From: Hemerocallis citrina
Taxonomy: Eukaryota > Streptophyta > Magnoliopsida > Asparagales > Asphodelaceae
DNA length: 64,000 nt
Direction: 5' to 3'
Assembly (NCBI GenBank): GCA_017893485.1
Contig: CM030361.1
Span: forward strand, 309,729,724 to 309,793,723
Shown here: positions 55,581 to 64,000 of the stretch, piece after piece
Position numbering within the stretch: the first letter of the stretch is position 1
Layout of the letters: each line of letters begins with the position of its first letter
The notes under the pieces: model-generated
What the model saw: only the letters and a program-made list of their open reading frames with translations
Told to the model about the DNA's origin: nothing
Database searches by the model: none
Position numbers and translations under genes: made by a program

Positions 55581-56218
55581 TTAAGAGATGCAGGAGCAGT
55601 TTCGAATGGCGAGCTACTTCTAGTCCGCTTAGGAGCGGACTTACGAAGCAAAATCGAGCCAAGTGTTGGACTCCGATCCATTCAACGGCTGCAGGAGCAA
55701 TTTCGAACGGCGATCTACCCCCGGCCCGTTTGAAGACGAGCCGAGGAGGAAGAGTCGAGCCGAGTGCTGGACTCCGAACTATTGTGTGATTAGTTTAAGA
55801 GATGCATGAGCAGTTTCGAATGGTGAGCTACTTCTAGTCCGCTTAGGGGCGGACTTGCGAAGCAAAATCGAGCCAAGTGTTGGACTCCGATCCATTCAAC
55901 GGCTGCAGGAGCAATTTCGAACGGCGATCTACCCCCGGCCCGTTTGAAGACGAGCCGAGAAGGAAGAGTCGAGCCGAGTGCTGGACTCCGAACCATTGTG
56001 TGATTAGTTTAAGAAATGCAGGAGCAGTTTCGAATGGCGAGCTACTTCTAGTCCGCTTAGGAGCGGACTTGCGAAGCAAAATCGAGCCAAGTGTTGAACT
56101 CCGATCCATTCAACGGCTGCAGGAGCAATTTCGAACGGCGATCTGCCCCCGACCCATCGGAAGACGAGCCGAGGAGGAAGAGTCGAGCCGAGTGCTGGAC
56201 TCCGAACCATTGTGTGGT
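55581..56218. repeat. Three 214 bp tandem units, each a diverged dimer
   Basis: Units start at 55581, 55795 and 56009. Each has two related halves of about 105 bp. Half A has GCAGGAGCAGTTTCGAATGG; half B has GCAGGAGCAATTTCGAACGG. Both continue with CGAGCC...GTGYTGGACTCCGA. The block lies exactly between the convergent 3' ends of gag-pol and the antisense genes. Confidence 0.92.
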
Positions 56219-56377
56219 AAGGGAATTAGAGGCGGAAGTACGCGATAATGTAAAAAACTTTATTTATTAATATCTAATGGTCGGCTGCTTCTAAAGTTGC
56301 TAGCCGTTATTACAATGAAAAAAGAACAAAGGAAAAAGTACTAGTAGCAGGAGTGGTGGACTGACATCTCGAGTTAC

Positions 56378-59300
56378 TTAGATAGGCGGGGTTGCCTTCT
56401 CTTGGTATTTCAAAAGATGGTCGGCGTTCCAAGTCCTGGGAATTTCTCTACCCTCAAGGTCTTCTAGCTTGTATGCACCGGGGCGGATCACTTTGGATAC
56501 TTTGTACGGTCCCTCCCAATTTGGGGCCAGTTTGCTCTTCTGTCCGGGGAACGAAATGGCCAGTTTTCGGAGGACCAGATCCCCTTCTTTCAGGTCGGTT
56601 GGGCGGACCCGTTTGTTGTAGGCGAGTTCGATTCTTCTTCGATAACTTTGCTGCCGTATGGCTGCCCTTTCCCGGATTTCGTCTATCAAGTCCAGGCTCG
56701 TTCTGAGCTCCCTGGCATTCTGTTCTTCTTCAAAGGCTACCAGGCGAGGAGAGGGTATCCCAACTTCTAGCGGGATGAGGGCCTCGGACCCATAGGTGAG
56801 GTTGAACGGACTCTCGCCTGTCGGGGTCCGCTTCGTGGTTCGGTAGTTCCACAACACATTGGGCAGTTGATCGACCCACAATCCCTTGGAGCACTTGTCG
56901 AGTCTCTTCTTGATGCCGGAGAGGATCTGTCGGTTGGCATTCTCGGCTTGGCCATTTGACTGGGGATGAGAGACGGAGGAGAAGCGGTGCTGTATGGCTA
57001 GGTCTTCACATAAGGCTCGGAAGGCAGCTCCAGCGAACTGCGTACCGTTATCTGTAACTACGACTCGGGGAACACCGAACCGGCAGATTACATTTTTCCA
57101 GAAGAATTGGACGACTCTATGCTCGGTAATTGTAGCCAGGGGCTCGGCCTCTATCCATTTCGAGAAATAGTCGACTGCCACGACTAGGAACTTCAATTGT
57201 CCGGGGGCCGGTGGAAATGGCCCAAGCAAATCGATCCCCCACATTGCAAAGGGGATCGGACTCGATAGGGAGGAGAGTGGTGCTTGTGGAAGGCGTCGGA
57301 TGTCGGAATACTTCTGGCAGGAGGTGCATTGCCGAACGTGTCGTTCGGCGTCACGTAGGAGAGTGGGCCAGTAATACCCGTAGTTTAACACTTTGCGTGC
57401 CAAGGCTCTGGAGCCGGAGTGGGCTCCGCCGATGCCCTCATGGAGTTCTTGCAGGGCGTAATCGGCTTGTCCGGGGGAGAGGCATCTTAGGTAGGGTCGA
57501 CCATCCACCTGTGTGAAGGAGCGCTTATACAGAATGCCTTCGACCAGTATGTAACGCTCGGCTCGGGCCCTTATCTTTCGGGCTTCCTTCGGATCCCTTG
57601 GGAGGAGTCCGTCTCTTAAAAACTCGACGAGGGGCTTCATCCAATTATCTTCGAGGGGGAATGGCAGTGTTCCGACGGAGTTGAAAGCCTCGTCCTCTAT
57701 GCTTGGCTTGAGGAGGACCTCTATCAGAACAGTTTGTTCGAGGCCTTGCAGGGATGAGGAAGCTAATTTGGACAGGGCGTCGGCCTGGGCATTTTCCTCT
57801 CTGGGGATTCTTCGGATGAGGGCCTCCTCGAAGAGCGCCATGAGGCTCTTCACTTTAGCCAAGTACTTTACCATCCTGTCATCGCGGGCTTCATATTCGC
57901 CGAGGACCTGGTTGACGACCAACTGAGAGTCGCTGAAGATCTGCAGGTGTCGCGCCCCCGCGTTTCGGGCCATCCCGAGGCCGGCTATGAGCGCCTCGTA
58001 TTCGGCCTCGTTATTCGAGGCTTTAAAGTTTATCCGGAGGGAATATTGAAGGAGAAAGTCGTCTGGGCCCGCAAGGATGACTCCAGCCCCGCTCCCCTCG
58101 TTGCAAGAGGATCCATCGACATATACCGACCAGATAGGCGGTCCCTTCGTTGTCTGCTCGGAGTCGGGGATAGTTGTTTCCACTATGAATTCGGCCAGCG
58201 CCTGCGCCTTGATTGCGGATCGAGGCTGATAAGTAATATCATGTTGGCTCAGCTCGATCGACCACTTCATGAGGCGGCCGGAAGTCTCTGGCTTGTGAAG
58301 GATCTGTTTCAACGGCTGGTCGGTAAGAACGACCATCGAATGAGACTGGAAGTATGGCCGAAGCTTTCTGGCAGCCATTACCAGGGCGTAGGCTATCTTC
58401 TCAATTTTCGGGTACCGGAGCTCGGCGTCCCGGAGCACTTTGCTGACGTAGTAAATGGGCTTCTGAGTTCTTTCTTCTTCCCTGACTAAGACCGCACTTA
58501 GCGTCTGTTCCGAGGCTGCCAAGTAGAGGTAGAGTGGTTCGCCTGGTATGGGCTTGCTGAGGAGAGGTGGATTGACGAGGTAAGCCTTTAACTGGTCGAA
58601 GGAATCTTGTTGTTGCTGCCCCCACTCGAATCCCTTTGCCTCCCTGAGGGCTTTGAAGAACGGGAGGCACTTCTCCCCGGACTTCGACAAAAAGCGCCCT
58701 ATGGCGGCTAGGCGACCAGTCAACCTTTGAACTTCTTTGATGTTTCTAGGTGGGGCCATGTCCAGTATGGCCCTGATCTTCTCCGGATTCGCCTCTATTC
58801 CTCGTTGGCTAACCATAAAGCCGAGGAACTTGCCCGATGAGACGCCGAACGCACACTTGTTCGGGTTGAGTCTCATATTGTGCTTTCTCAAAACATCGAA
58901 TGCTTCTTGGAGGTCGGCCACGTGATCAATGCCTCGGATGCTTTTCACAAGCATGTCATCCACATACACTTCCATGTTTCGGCCAATCTGGGCCTGGAAT
59001 ACCTTGTTGACGAGGCGCTGGTATGTTGCCCCTGCGTTCTTTAGGCCGAACGGCATGACTCTGTAGCAGTAGAGCCCTTGGTCGGTCACAAAAGATGTCT
59101 TCGGTATATCCGGGGGGAACATCCTTATCTGATTGTAACCCGAGAAAGCGTCCATGAAGCTGAGGAGCTCATGTCCCGAGGTTGCGTCAATCAGAGTGTC
59201 GATGCTCGGCAGAGGGAAGGGGTCTTTAGGGCAGGCCTTGTTGAGGTCAGTGAAATCAATACAGATTCTCCATGTACCGTTGGACTTTTTTACCATCACT

Positions 59301-62107
59301 ACGTTTGACAACCACTCAGGATAATTTACTTCCTGTATGAACCGGGCCTTCAGCAATTTGTCCACCTCTTCTTTGATAGCGAGCTGACGCTCGGGAGCGA
59401 ACTTGCGCCTCTTCTGCTGGACCGGTTTGGACCCCGGATCAACACTGAGGCGGTGGACCAAGAGTTCTTCGGAGATACCGGGCATGTCTGCAGCTGTCCA
59501 TGCGAAGAGGTCTTGGTTGGCTCGGATGCATCTTACAATATCCGCGTATAGTGCGGATGGGAGGGTCTTGCTGACGAAGAACCTGCGGGTCGGTTCCTGC
59601 TCCGAGAAGAGCACCTCTTCCAACTCGTCTACCGGCTCGGAAGTCGGCCGAGCAGCATCCTGGGGGATCTCGAGTGTTTCTAAGGAGAGGACGGGTCCGA
59701 GGGTGGAAGTCATATAACACTTGCGGGCTTGCTCCTGATTGCCCCTTACCTCTCCCACCCCAGCCCGAGTGGGAAATTTCATTTTGAGATGATAGGCAGA
59801 AGGGACGGCTTCAAGGGCGGCTAGGCCGGGCCGACCCAAAATGACGTTGTAGGCCGCTGGGACATCTACGACCATGAAATCCATTGACTCCGTGCGGGTA
59901 GTAGGAGTTTTGCCTGCTGTGACATCGAGGGTAATCACCCCTTCGATCGTCACCGGCACTCCCGTGAACCCATGGAGCGTATACCCGGCGGGCTTGAGTC
60001 TGTCTCGGGAGAGCTTCAGCCCCTTAAAAGCATCGAGGAATAGGATGTTTACGGAGGAGCCGTTATCTACTAGGATTCTTTCGACTTTGAAATTGGCCAT
60101 GTGAAGGTTGATGACGAGTGCGTCACAATGAGGGGTGCGGACACCCTCGAGATCTTCGTCAGAGAAGGTGACGGGCACTCCGAGTCCTTTGGGGGGAGGG
60201 GTGGCTCGGACAGAGTTCACTTCTCTAATAAAAGCTTTCCGAGAAGAGTTCGAGGAGCCCCCCATTGGACCTCCATGGATGAGGTGGAGAACTCGTTCTT
60301 CCTCAAACTCTGGCGTCTCTTCTCGCTCTGGTCGTTTGTTAGCCCCCCGAGGCTGGGGGGGAAGCTCGCCTTGGTCCTTTCTCACGAATTTTGCCAACTG
60401 CCCCCTCTGGATAAGGGCCTCGATCTCGTTTCTTAGCGCTCGGCAATCGTTAGTGTCGTGCCCATGGTCCCGGTGATAGCGACACCATTTCTCTCTATCC
60501 CTTCTTTTGGCTGGGGTGTTCATCTTTGGAGCTGGAGGTAGGACCCCTTCTTTTTCGACTTCCATGAAAATGGCGGAGATGTTTGTGGTGAGGGGAGTAA
60601 ACTTTTCAAATCTAGGGGGAGGCCGGCGCTGGCCAGCATTATCCTTCTGAAACTTTTTGGGTCCCTCTTCTTCCGTTCCCTTCCTCTTGGACCCGGAGGC
60701 GGTTACTTCCCAGTTGGGCTGTTCCTCGGCCTCCTCAGCTCGGATGTATTTCTCAGTGCGGAGGAGGAGGTCAGAAAAGTCGTGCGGCGGTTTCTTGGCG
60801 AGGGAGGAGCGGAGATTGGAATTGAGGATATTGGATTGGAATGCCGCGGTAGCGACGGATTGATCGAGGGATGCGATGGTTCTGGCCTCAGCTGTGAACC
60901 TCTTCACGTAGTCCCTCAATTTCTCCCCCTTCTGCTGGCGGAGGTGCAATAGGGAGATGCTGGTCTTCTCGGCCCTTCGGCTGCTGACGAAGTGGGTGAT
61001 GAACAGGGTTTCGAACTGTTCGAAGGAAAATATCGACGCCGGGGCAAGGCGAGAGTACCATTCTCGAGCCGGACCTTTCAGAGTTGCAGGGAATGTTTTG
61101 CAGAGGAGGGCATCGGAAGCTTGATGGAGGAGCATCAAGGTCTTAAAGCTTTCGATGTGGTCAACTGGATCGGTCTCCCCAGTGTAGTTCTCGAACTGGG
61201 GAGGTTTGAAACCGAAGGGAACAGGAGCATCTACTATGGTCCGGGAGAACGGGGGTCGGCTAGGACGTAGGGTCCTCCCCCTGAGCTCTTCTTCTCGGTT
61301 TATCTGTCCCAAGAGTTTTTCCACCTCGTTCAGACGGCGGTTCATGGTGTCATCTCTCCGACGGTGATCTGCCGAGCCACGGGACTCGTCTTCGTATGAG
61401 GGGGAGCGAGGGCTGCGGCGATGGTAGCTTCGAGAACGACGAGGACTCGGGGTGCGTCTGGAATTGGTTGGAGCGGGTCGAGGAGAAGGGGACCGTTGGC
61501 GAGGGCTCCGGACCGGAGGAGGGGATGGGGCCCTCTGCTCATTGGGGTTCTGACGGAGGTTGAGGGCCTGTTGTACCATTGCTTGGAGTTGTTGGAACTC
61601 GGCACGGGTGATGGGTGCCTCATTGTTCCTGGGCTGCTGCCGACCCGCTGGAGAGTGCCTCCTTCGGTAGTGATCGGGGGAGTCCTTTCTCCCTCTTCGG
61701 ACGGGGGACCTCCTGCGCTCTCGGTGTCGGGGGGATTGCTCTCGCTGGCGGGAGGCTTCCCCCCGAGCCCGCTTTTCATCCAGATGGCGACGAAGGTCGT
61801 CATCTTCCGGACGTTTGGGAGGGGTATTGCGGCGACCAGAGGCTCGGGGATGATGGGAGGCCATGGAGGCACTGGAGGCGGTGTGGATGGGGATGTTCTC
61901 TTGGTGAAGAGGCTGTTTCTGGGGGTTAGGCCCCTTCGGATCAGGATGTGGAGGGTTCCGTTGGAGCGGCTCTTCCACGGTAGGAGGGAGTTGCCCTTGT
62001 TGCTGAGCGGGATCAGGAAGGACTTCTTGCTGGTCAGGGTTGGGCGCTCGGTTGGAGCCCCTAGATCTAACTTTGCGAGGCGGCATGGTAGGAGAAAACC
62101 TGTTCAC
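56378..62107 (-). CDS. gag-pol: Gag-Pol polyprotein of the Tat/Ogre-type gypsy element
   Basis: 1909 codons without a stop. An Arg/Pro/Ser-rich head (1-290) precedes the Gag domain (about 300-470, with PVDHIESFKTLM and WYSRL). A Cys/His motif CRYHRDHGHDTNDC lies at about 541-554. The protease has ILVDNGSSVNILF (about 677-690), so the active-site Asp is followed by Asn-Gly. RT (about 900-1090) has DAFSGYNQI and the YVDD catalytic box. A first RNase H follows (about 1190-1280). A second, archaeal-type RNase H (about 1325-1450) has YVDGSSCNEGSGAG and SDSQLVV. Integrase has an H-H-C-C zinc site (about 1560-1600) and catalytic Asp in GIDLLGPF, Asp in VTDNGTQF and Glu in NGQAENANR. Gag, protease, RT, both RNases H and integrase share one frame, so proteolysis of one product is expected. 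The first ATG is used as start. Confidence 0.95.
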   Translation of the reverse strand: MNRFSPTMPPRKVRSRGSNRAPNPDQQEVLPDPAQQQGQLPPTVEEPLQRNPPHPDPKGPNPQKQPLHQENIPIHTASSASMASHHPRASGRRNTPPKRPEDDDLRRHLDEKRARGEASRQREQSPRHRERRRSPVRRGRKDSPDHYRRRHSPAGRQQPRNNEAPITRAEFQQLQAMVQQALNLRQNPNEQRAPSPPPVRSPRQRSPSPRPAPTNSRRTPSPRRSRSYHRRSPRSPSYEDESRGSADHRRRDDTMNRRLNEVEKLLGQINREEELRGRTLRPSRPPFSRTIVDAPVPFGFKPPQFENYTGETDPVDHIESFKTLMLLHQASDALLCKTFPATLKGPAREWYSRLAPASIFSFEQFETLFITHFVSSRRAEKTSISLLHLRQQKGEKLRDYVKRFTAEARTIASLDQSVATAAFQSNILNSNLRSSLAKKPPHDFSDLLLRTEKYIRAEEAEEQPNWEVTASGSKRKGTEEEGPKKFQKDNAGQRRPPPRFEKFTPLTTNISAIFMEVEKEGVLPPAPKMNTPAKRRDREKWCRYHRDHGHDTNDCRALRNEIEALIQRGQLAKFVRKDQGELPPQPRGANKRPEREETPEFEEERVLHLIHGGPMGGSSNSSRKAFIREVNSVRATPPPKGLGVPVTFSDEDLEGVRTPHCDALVINLHMANFKVERILVDNGSSVNILFLDAFKGLKLSRDRLKPAGYTLHGFTGVPVTIEGVITLDVTAGKTPTTRTESMDFMVVDVPAAYNVILGRPGLAALEAVPSAYHLKMKFPTRAGVGEVRGNQEQARKCYMTSTLGPVLSLETLEIPQDAARPTSEPVDELEEVLFSEQEPTRRFFVSKTLPSALYADIVRCIRANQDLFAWTAADMPGISEELLVHRLSVDPGSKPVQQKRRKFAPERQLAIKEEVDKLLKARFIQEVNYPEWLSNVVMVKKSNGTWRICIDFTDLNKACPKDPFPLPSIDTLIDATSGHELLSFMDAFSGYNQIRMFPPDIPKTSFVTDQGLYCYRVMPFGLKNAGATYQRLVNKVFQAQIGRNMEVYVDDMLVKSIRGIDHVADLQEAFDVLRKHNMRLNPNKCAFGVSSGKFLGFMVSQRGIEANPEKIRAILDMAPPRNIKEVQRLTGRLAAIGRFLSKSGEKCLPFFKALREAKGFEWGQQQQDSFDQLKAYLVNPPLLSKPIPGEPLYLYLAASEQTLSAVLVREEERTQKPIYYVSKVLRDAELRYPKIEKIAYALVMAARKLRPYFQSHSMVVLTDQPLKQILHKPETSGRLMKWSIELSQHDITYQPRSAIKAQALAEFIVETTIPDSEQTTKGPPIWSVYVDGSSCNEGSGAGVILAGPDDFLLQYSLRINFKASNNEAEYEALIAGLGMARNAGARHLQIFSDSQLVVNQVLGEYEARDDRMVKYLAKVKSLMALFEEALIRRIPREENAQADALSKLASSSLQGLEQTVLIEVLLKPSIEDEAFNSVGTLPFPLEDNWMKPLVEFLRDGLLPRDPKEARKIRARAERYILVEGILYKRSFTQVDGRPYLRCLSPGQADYALQELHEGIGGAHSGSRALARKVLNYGYYWPTLLRDAERHVRQCTSCQKYSDIRRLPQAPLSSLSSPIPFAMWGIDLLGPFPPAPGQLKFLVVAVDYFSKWIEAEPLATITEHRVVQFFWKNVICRFGVPRVVVTDNGTQFAGAAFRALCEDLAIQHRFSSVSHPQSNGQAENANRQILSGIKKRLDKCSKGLWVDQLPNVLWNYRTTKRTPTGESPFNLTYGSEALIPLEVGIPSPRLVAFEEEQNARELRTSLDLIDEIRERAAIRQQSYRRRIELAYNKRVRPTDLKEGDLVLRKLAISFPGQKSKLAPNWEGPYKVSKVIRPGAYKLEDLEGREIPRTWNADHLLKYQEKATPPI

Positions 62108-62139
62108 CGGAAGGAGGAAAGGTCGCTATTCGTCAGTTT

Positions 62140-62155
62140 CCCACAGACGGCGCCA
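62140..62155 (-). promoter_or_regulatory. Primer-binding site of the gypsy element
   Basis: The minus strand reads TGGCGCCGTCTGTGGG, starting 3 bp from the LTR. The TGGCGCC start is the type used by plant Athila/Tat elements rather than the Met site used by the other elements here. Confidence 0.88.
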
Positions 62156-62158
62156 AAC

Positions 62159-62767
62159 TGTTGCTGCTAAATTCGGTGTGGGGGCAAACAGATGAATTTG
62201 TGAGTTCTTGGGGAAACTGAATAGGAGAACCTGTATACCTGTTCCGTCGAACTCTGATCGTTGCTCCCACCGTGCACCTGCAAAAAGTGCGAGACACCGG
62301 GGTTGTTCCCGGCGACGCACCCTCCGACGCTCAAGTCAGTAACCAGAATTGATTATGAAAGAGCGTTTAACTAGAGAAAGATTGATTACCTCTTAATGGA
62401 GATGGGTGAGGGGTATTTATAGGCGTCTTAGGGACTGGTTTTAGGAATGTAATCCCCGTGATTAGATAAGGAATATTCCTCGTAGTCAGATAAGGCGTGT
62501 AATCTGATAAGGTATATTCCCTGTAATCAGTTAAGGAATTTAATCCCTAATCCCCAGTGAAAAGATAGATGTGAATCATGGCCGTTGATTTAGATTTAAT
62601 CAGGGACCTTGATTGTATCTTGTTGGACCGGGCGTGCAGCGGGTTGGAACCCGTGCCCAGTTGAGGCGGATCTGTTTGTTATGTGAAATTACCATCTTGC
62701 CCCTGAGCTGTAGGATTCGTGCCCCATTTGGACGGTCTCGATTGAACCCCTGTTTTTGGCCACATCA
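62159..62767 (-). repeat. 5' LTR of the gypsy element
   Basis: 609 bp. A minus-strand TATA box (CTATAAATA) lies at 62414-62422 and is the likely promoter. Three differences from the 3' LTR were counted by eye. Confidence 0.95.
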
Positions 62768-62787
62768 CTTTACGATCTAAATTATAT

Positions 62788-63180
62788 GGCTAAATATAAA
62801 AAAAGTACACAAAGTTTTGGGCCAGTTTAAAAAAAGTACACTAAGATTTTTTTGTTAAAAAAAAAGGCACAATGTTTCAAAAAACTCCACTAGGTTAGTT
62901 AGGGTTAGAGTTGGATTTGGGTAAGGTTTAAATAAATCACTTTCATCTTTCATTTGTGTTTAAAAAACCACATTCATCTTTTCTTTATGTTTAAAAAAAA
63001 TATCACTTAAATAATCAGATTTTAAATAAATCCCCCCGAACTAGCCCTAACCCTAACCCTAATCCTAACTAACCTAGTGAAATTTTTTAAAATATTGTAT
63101 TCTTTTTTCAAATAAAAAAAATCTTAGTGTACTTTTTTTAAATTGGCCCAAAATTTTATGTACTTTTTTATATTTAGCCC
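62788..63180. mobile_element. Long-TIR (foldback) MITE, Mutator-like TSD
   Basis: The ends GGCTAAATATAAAAAAAGTA and, complemented, GGGCTAAATATAAAAAAGTA begin inverted repeats of well over 100 bp. The repeats include TTTTGGGCCA and CACTAGGTTAGTTAGG. The 9 bp TSD AAATTATAT is at 62779-62787 and 63181-63189. A short CCCTAA repeat near 63046-63063 lies in the inner arm. No coding frame. Confidence 0.82.
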
Positions 63181-63189
63181 AAATTATAT

Positions 63190-63603
63190 TAAAGATATTT
63201 GGTAAGAGAGAAGTGAAACAAAACTATTACAGCGTGAGCGCACTAGAAACGATATAATAATTAAATTAATTAACAGGGAATAATTAGCAACGAGTCAAAG
63301 AGTTATTAGGACTCAAAGGGGGTATTAACGTCATTTCAAGAAATAAAAAAAGAGCACACGTGTCAGTTGACCAGCGGAGACGTGCCGGCTCTGCGCCCGC
63401 GTGACAAGGGAGCTGTCGGTTGATACCCCGACAAGAATTTGTGGGCCCACGCACCATTCAAAGTCCGTAACTGCTTTCGAGCTAACAGGTTTGGAACGGA
63501 ACGGCGGAGCCTTTTTGTCTACGGTGGCCCCCAACATATATGAGTAGTGTAAATTATTTTTTGAAGTTAATACTATAGTGCTACATTGTAATTTATTTAT
63601 GTA
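63190..63603. other. Non-repetitive-looking intergenic DNA with G-box
   Basis: About 410 bp that I cannot tie to any element here. It is GC-richer at 63355-63530, with CACACGTGTC (G-box core CACGTG) and AGTTGACC nearby. It could be residual promoter DNA of a neighbouring host gene. No gene is in view. Confidence 0.35.
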
Positions 63604-63913
63604 CTAGATTTGTCCGTGGTCACGTGTCTAGGACATGTTTTCGAAACGATATAGCATGTGAAAGTCTTGTAAACAGTAAAATTACAATTATGTAGCTCAA
63701 GTTTGAATAGTAAAATAATAATTAGTTGTAAATAAAAATCCATGTGTAAAATCCAACTTCTTAAAATTTTGAGTGTGGAAAATGATGAAATTTAACTATT
63801 AATGAGATATTTTCTATTTTCAATGTAACATGAGCAATAAAAGAATGCATAAAAAATCTGAAAAATTACAAACCTAAAATCTAAAAATATAAATTTTAAG
63901 TAAATAGAGAGAG

Positions 63914-63950
<37 letters not shown>

Positions 63951-64000
63951 AATAAATAAATAAATAAATGAGTTATTTTGGGGATTTGAATTTGAGTTTG
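63604..64000 (-). mobile_element. Helitron family A copy 3, 3' part, runs off the window
   Basis: The plus strand starts CTAGATTTGTCCGTGG after an A, the complement of the CCACGGGCAAATCTAG end of copy 1. Similarity continues through TTACAAGACTTT, TTTACAACTAATTATT, a (GA)n run and (AATA)n to CAAACTCAAATTCAAATC (complement). The 5' end is beyond 64000. Confidence 0.85.

Larger units (their letters stand above)
49514..62767 (-). mobile_element. Complete Tat/Ogre-type Ty3/gypsy retrotransposon, 13.25 kb
   Basis: Two 609 bp LTRs differ, by my count, at three positions. The TSD is CTTTA (49509-49513 and 62768-62772). Minus-strand order: 5' LTR, primer site, one uninterrupted gag-pol, a dimeric tandem repeat block, antisense genes, repeated modules, polypurine tract, 3' LTR. 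A second, archaeal-type RNase H after the RT RNase H places it in the Tat lineage, where long regions between pol and 3' LTR are known. Youth and intact ORF suggest it could still be active. It is much more GC-rich than its surroundings. Confidence 0.95.

Noticed and set aside
55581..56218. Regular repeats as a CRISPR array
   Set aside because: Units are contiguous 214 bp repeats without spacers, in plant retrotransposon DNA.
57947..58489. Plus-strand open frame of 180 codons over the RNase H region
   Set aside because: Shadow of the gag-pol frame with no recognisable motif.
61421..62170. Plus-strand open frame of 249 codons over the gag start
   Set aside because: It is the complement of the Arg/Pro-rich gag head. 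GC-rich low-complexity coding DNA leaves antisense frames open, and there is no domain, intron or poly(A) evidence, unlike the frames at 52114-55155.
63046..63075. CCCTAA repeats as an interstitial telomere
   Set aside because: Only about three units, of the 6 bp rather than the usual 7 bp plant type, and they lie inside the arm of a foldback MITE.

Overview
The window looks like nuclear DNA of a flowering plant, probably a eudicot. It is almost entirely nested transposable elements: Ty1/copia and Ty3/gypsy elements, solo LTRs, Helitrons, TIR elements and MITEs, and one LINE. I see no intact host gene, rRNA, tRNA or CRISPR array. Host-like coding sequence appears only as broken fragments inside a large Helitron: Serinc-like, expansin-like B, and a siroheme/uroporphyrin methyltransferase end.

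Layout. 1-4314: a 2.85 kb minus-strand LTR of a Tekay-like element, whose interior lies off the left edge, sits in the gag of a copia element (LTR 3688-4314). 4605-14022: a second minus-strand copia is cut by a 3.16 kb solo LTR (5095-8250), a 1.22 kb TRIM-like element (9319-10539), a Helitron (11511-11999) and tiny Helitrons in its LTR. 14537-19279: a second copy of the same Helitron family, a 279 bp solo LTR, and a plus-strand copia LTR containing two further solo LTRs. 19288-34026 and 38509-41864: two copies of one segment, each carrying insertions the other lacks. The first copy holds a Harbinger-like MITE with five palindromes and an AT-rich TIR element. Nested in that TIR element is an 8.7 kb Helitron with the captured gene fragments. 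A broken L1-type LINE (34027-38000) and an LTR remnant lie between the copies. 41430-43155: a small non-autonomous copia-like element. 43842-47884: a hAT-like MITE split by a deleted copia, itself split by a solo LTR. 48306-49477: a Harbinger-like TIR element. 49514-62767: a complete, very young Tat/Ogre-type gypsy element. It has one uninterrupted 1909-codon gag-pol on the minus strand and, on the opposite strand, an accessory gene module. 62788-64000: a long-TIR MITE, about 400 bp of non-repetitive-looking sequence, and the 3' end of a third Helitron of the first family.

Three observations stand out. First, palindromes of the form CAGTCGACTG occur as pairs about 20 bp apart in six different LTR types, usually upstream of the TATA box. 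Second, a MITE carries 21 bp palindromes whose arms differ but stay complementary. Third, the young gypsy element carries antisense genes with their own introns and poly(A) signal, between repeat modules and a dimeric tandem repeat.

All family assignments come from motifs read by eye. Boundaries with perfect target-site duplications (TSDs) are the firmest calls.
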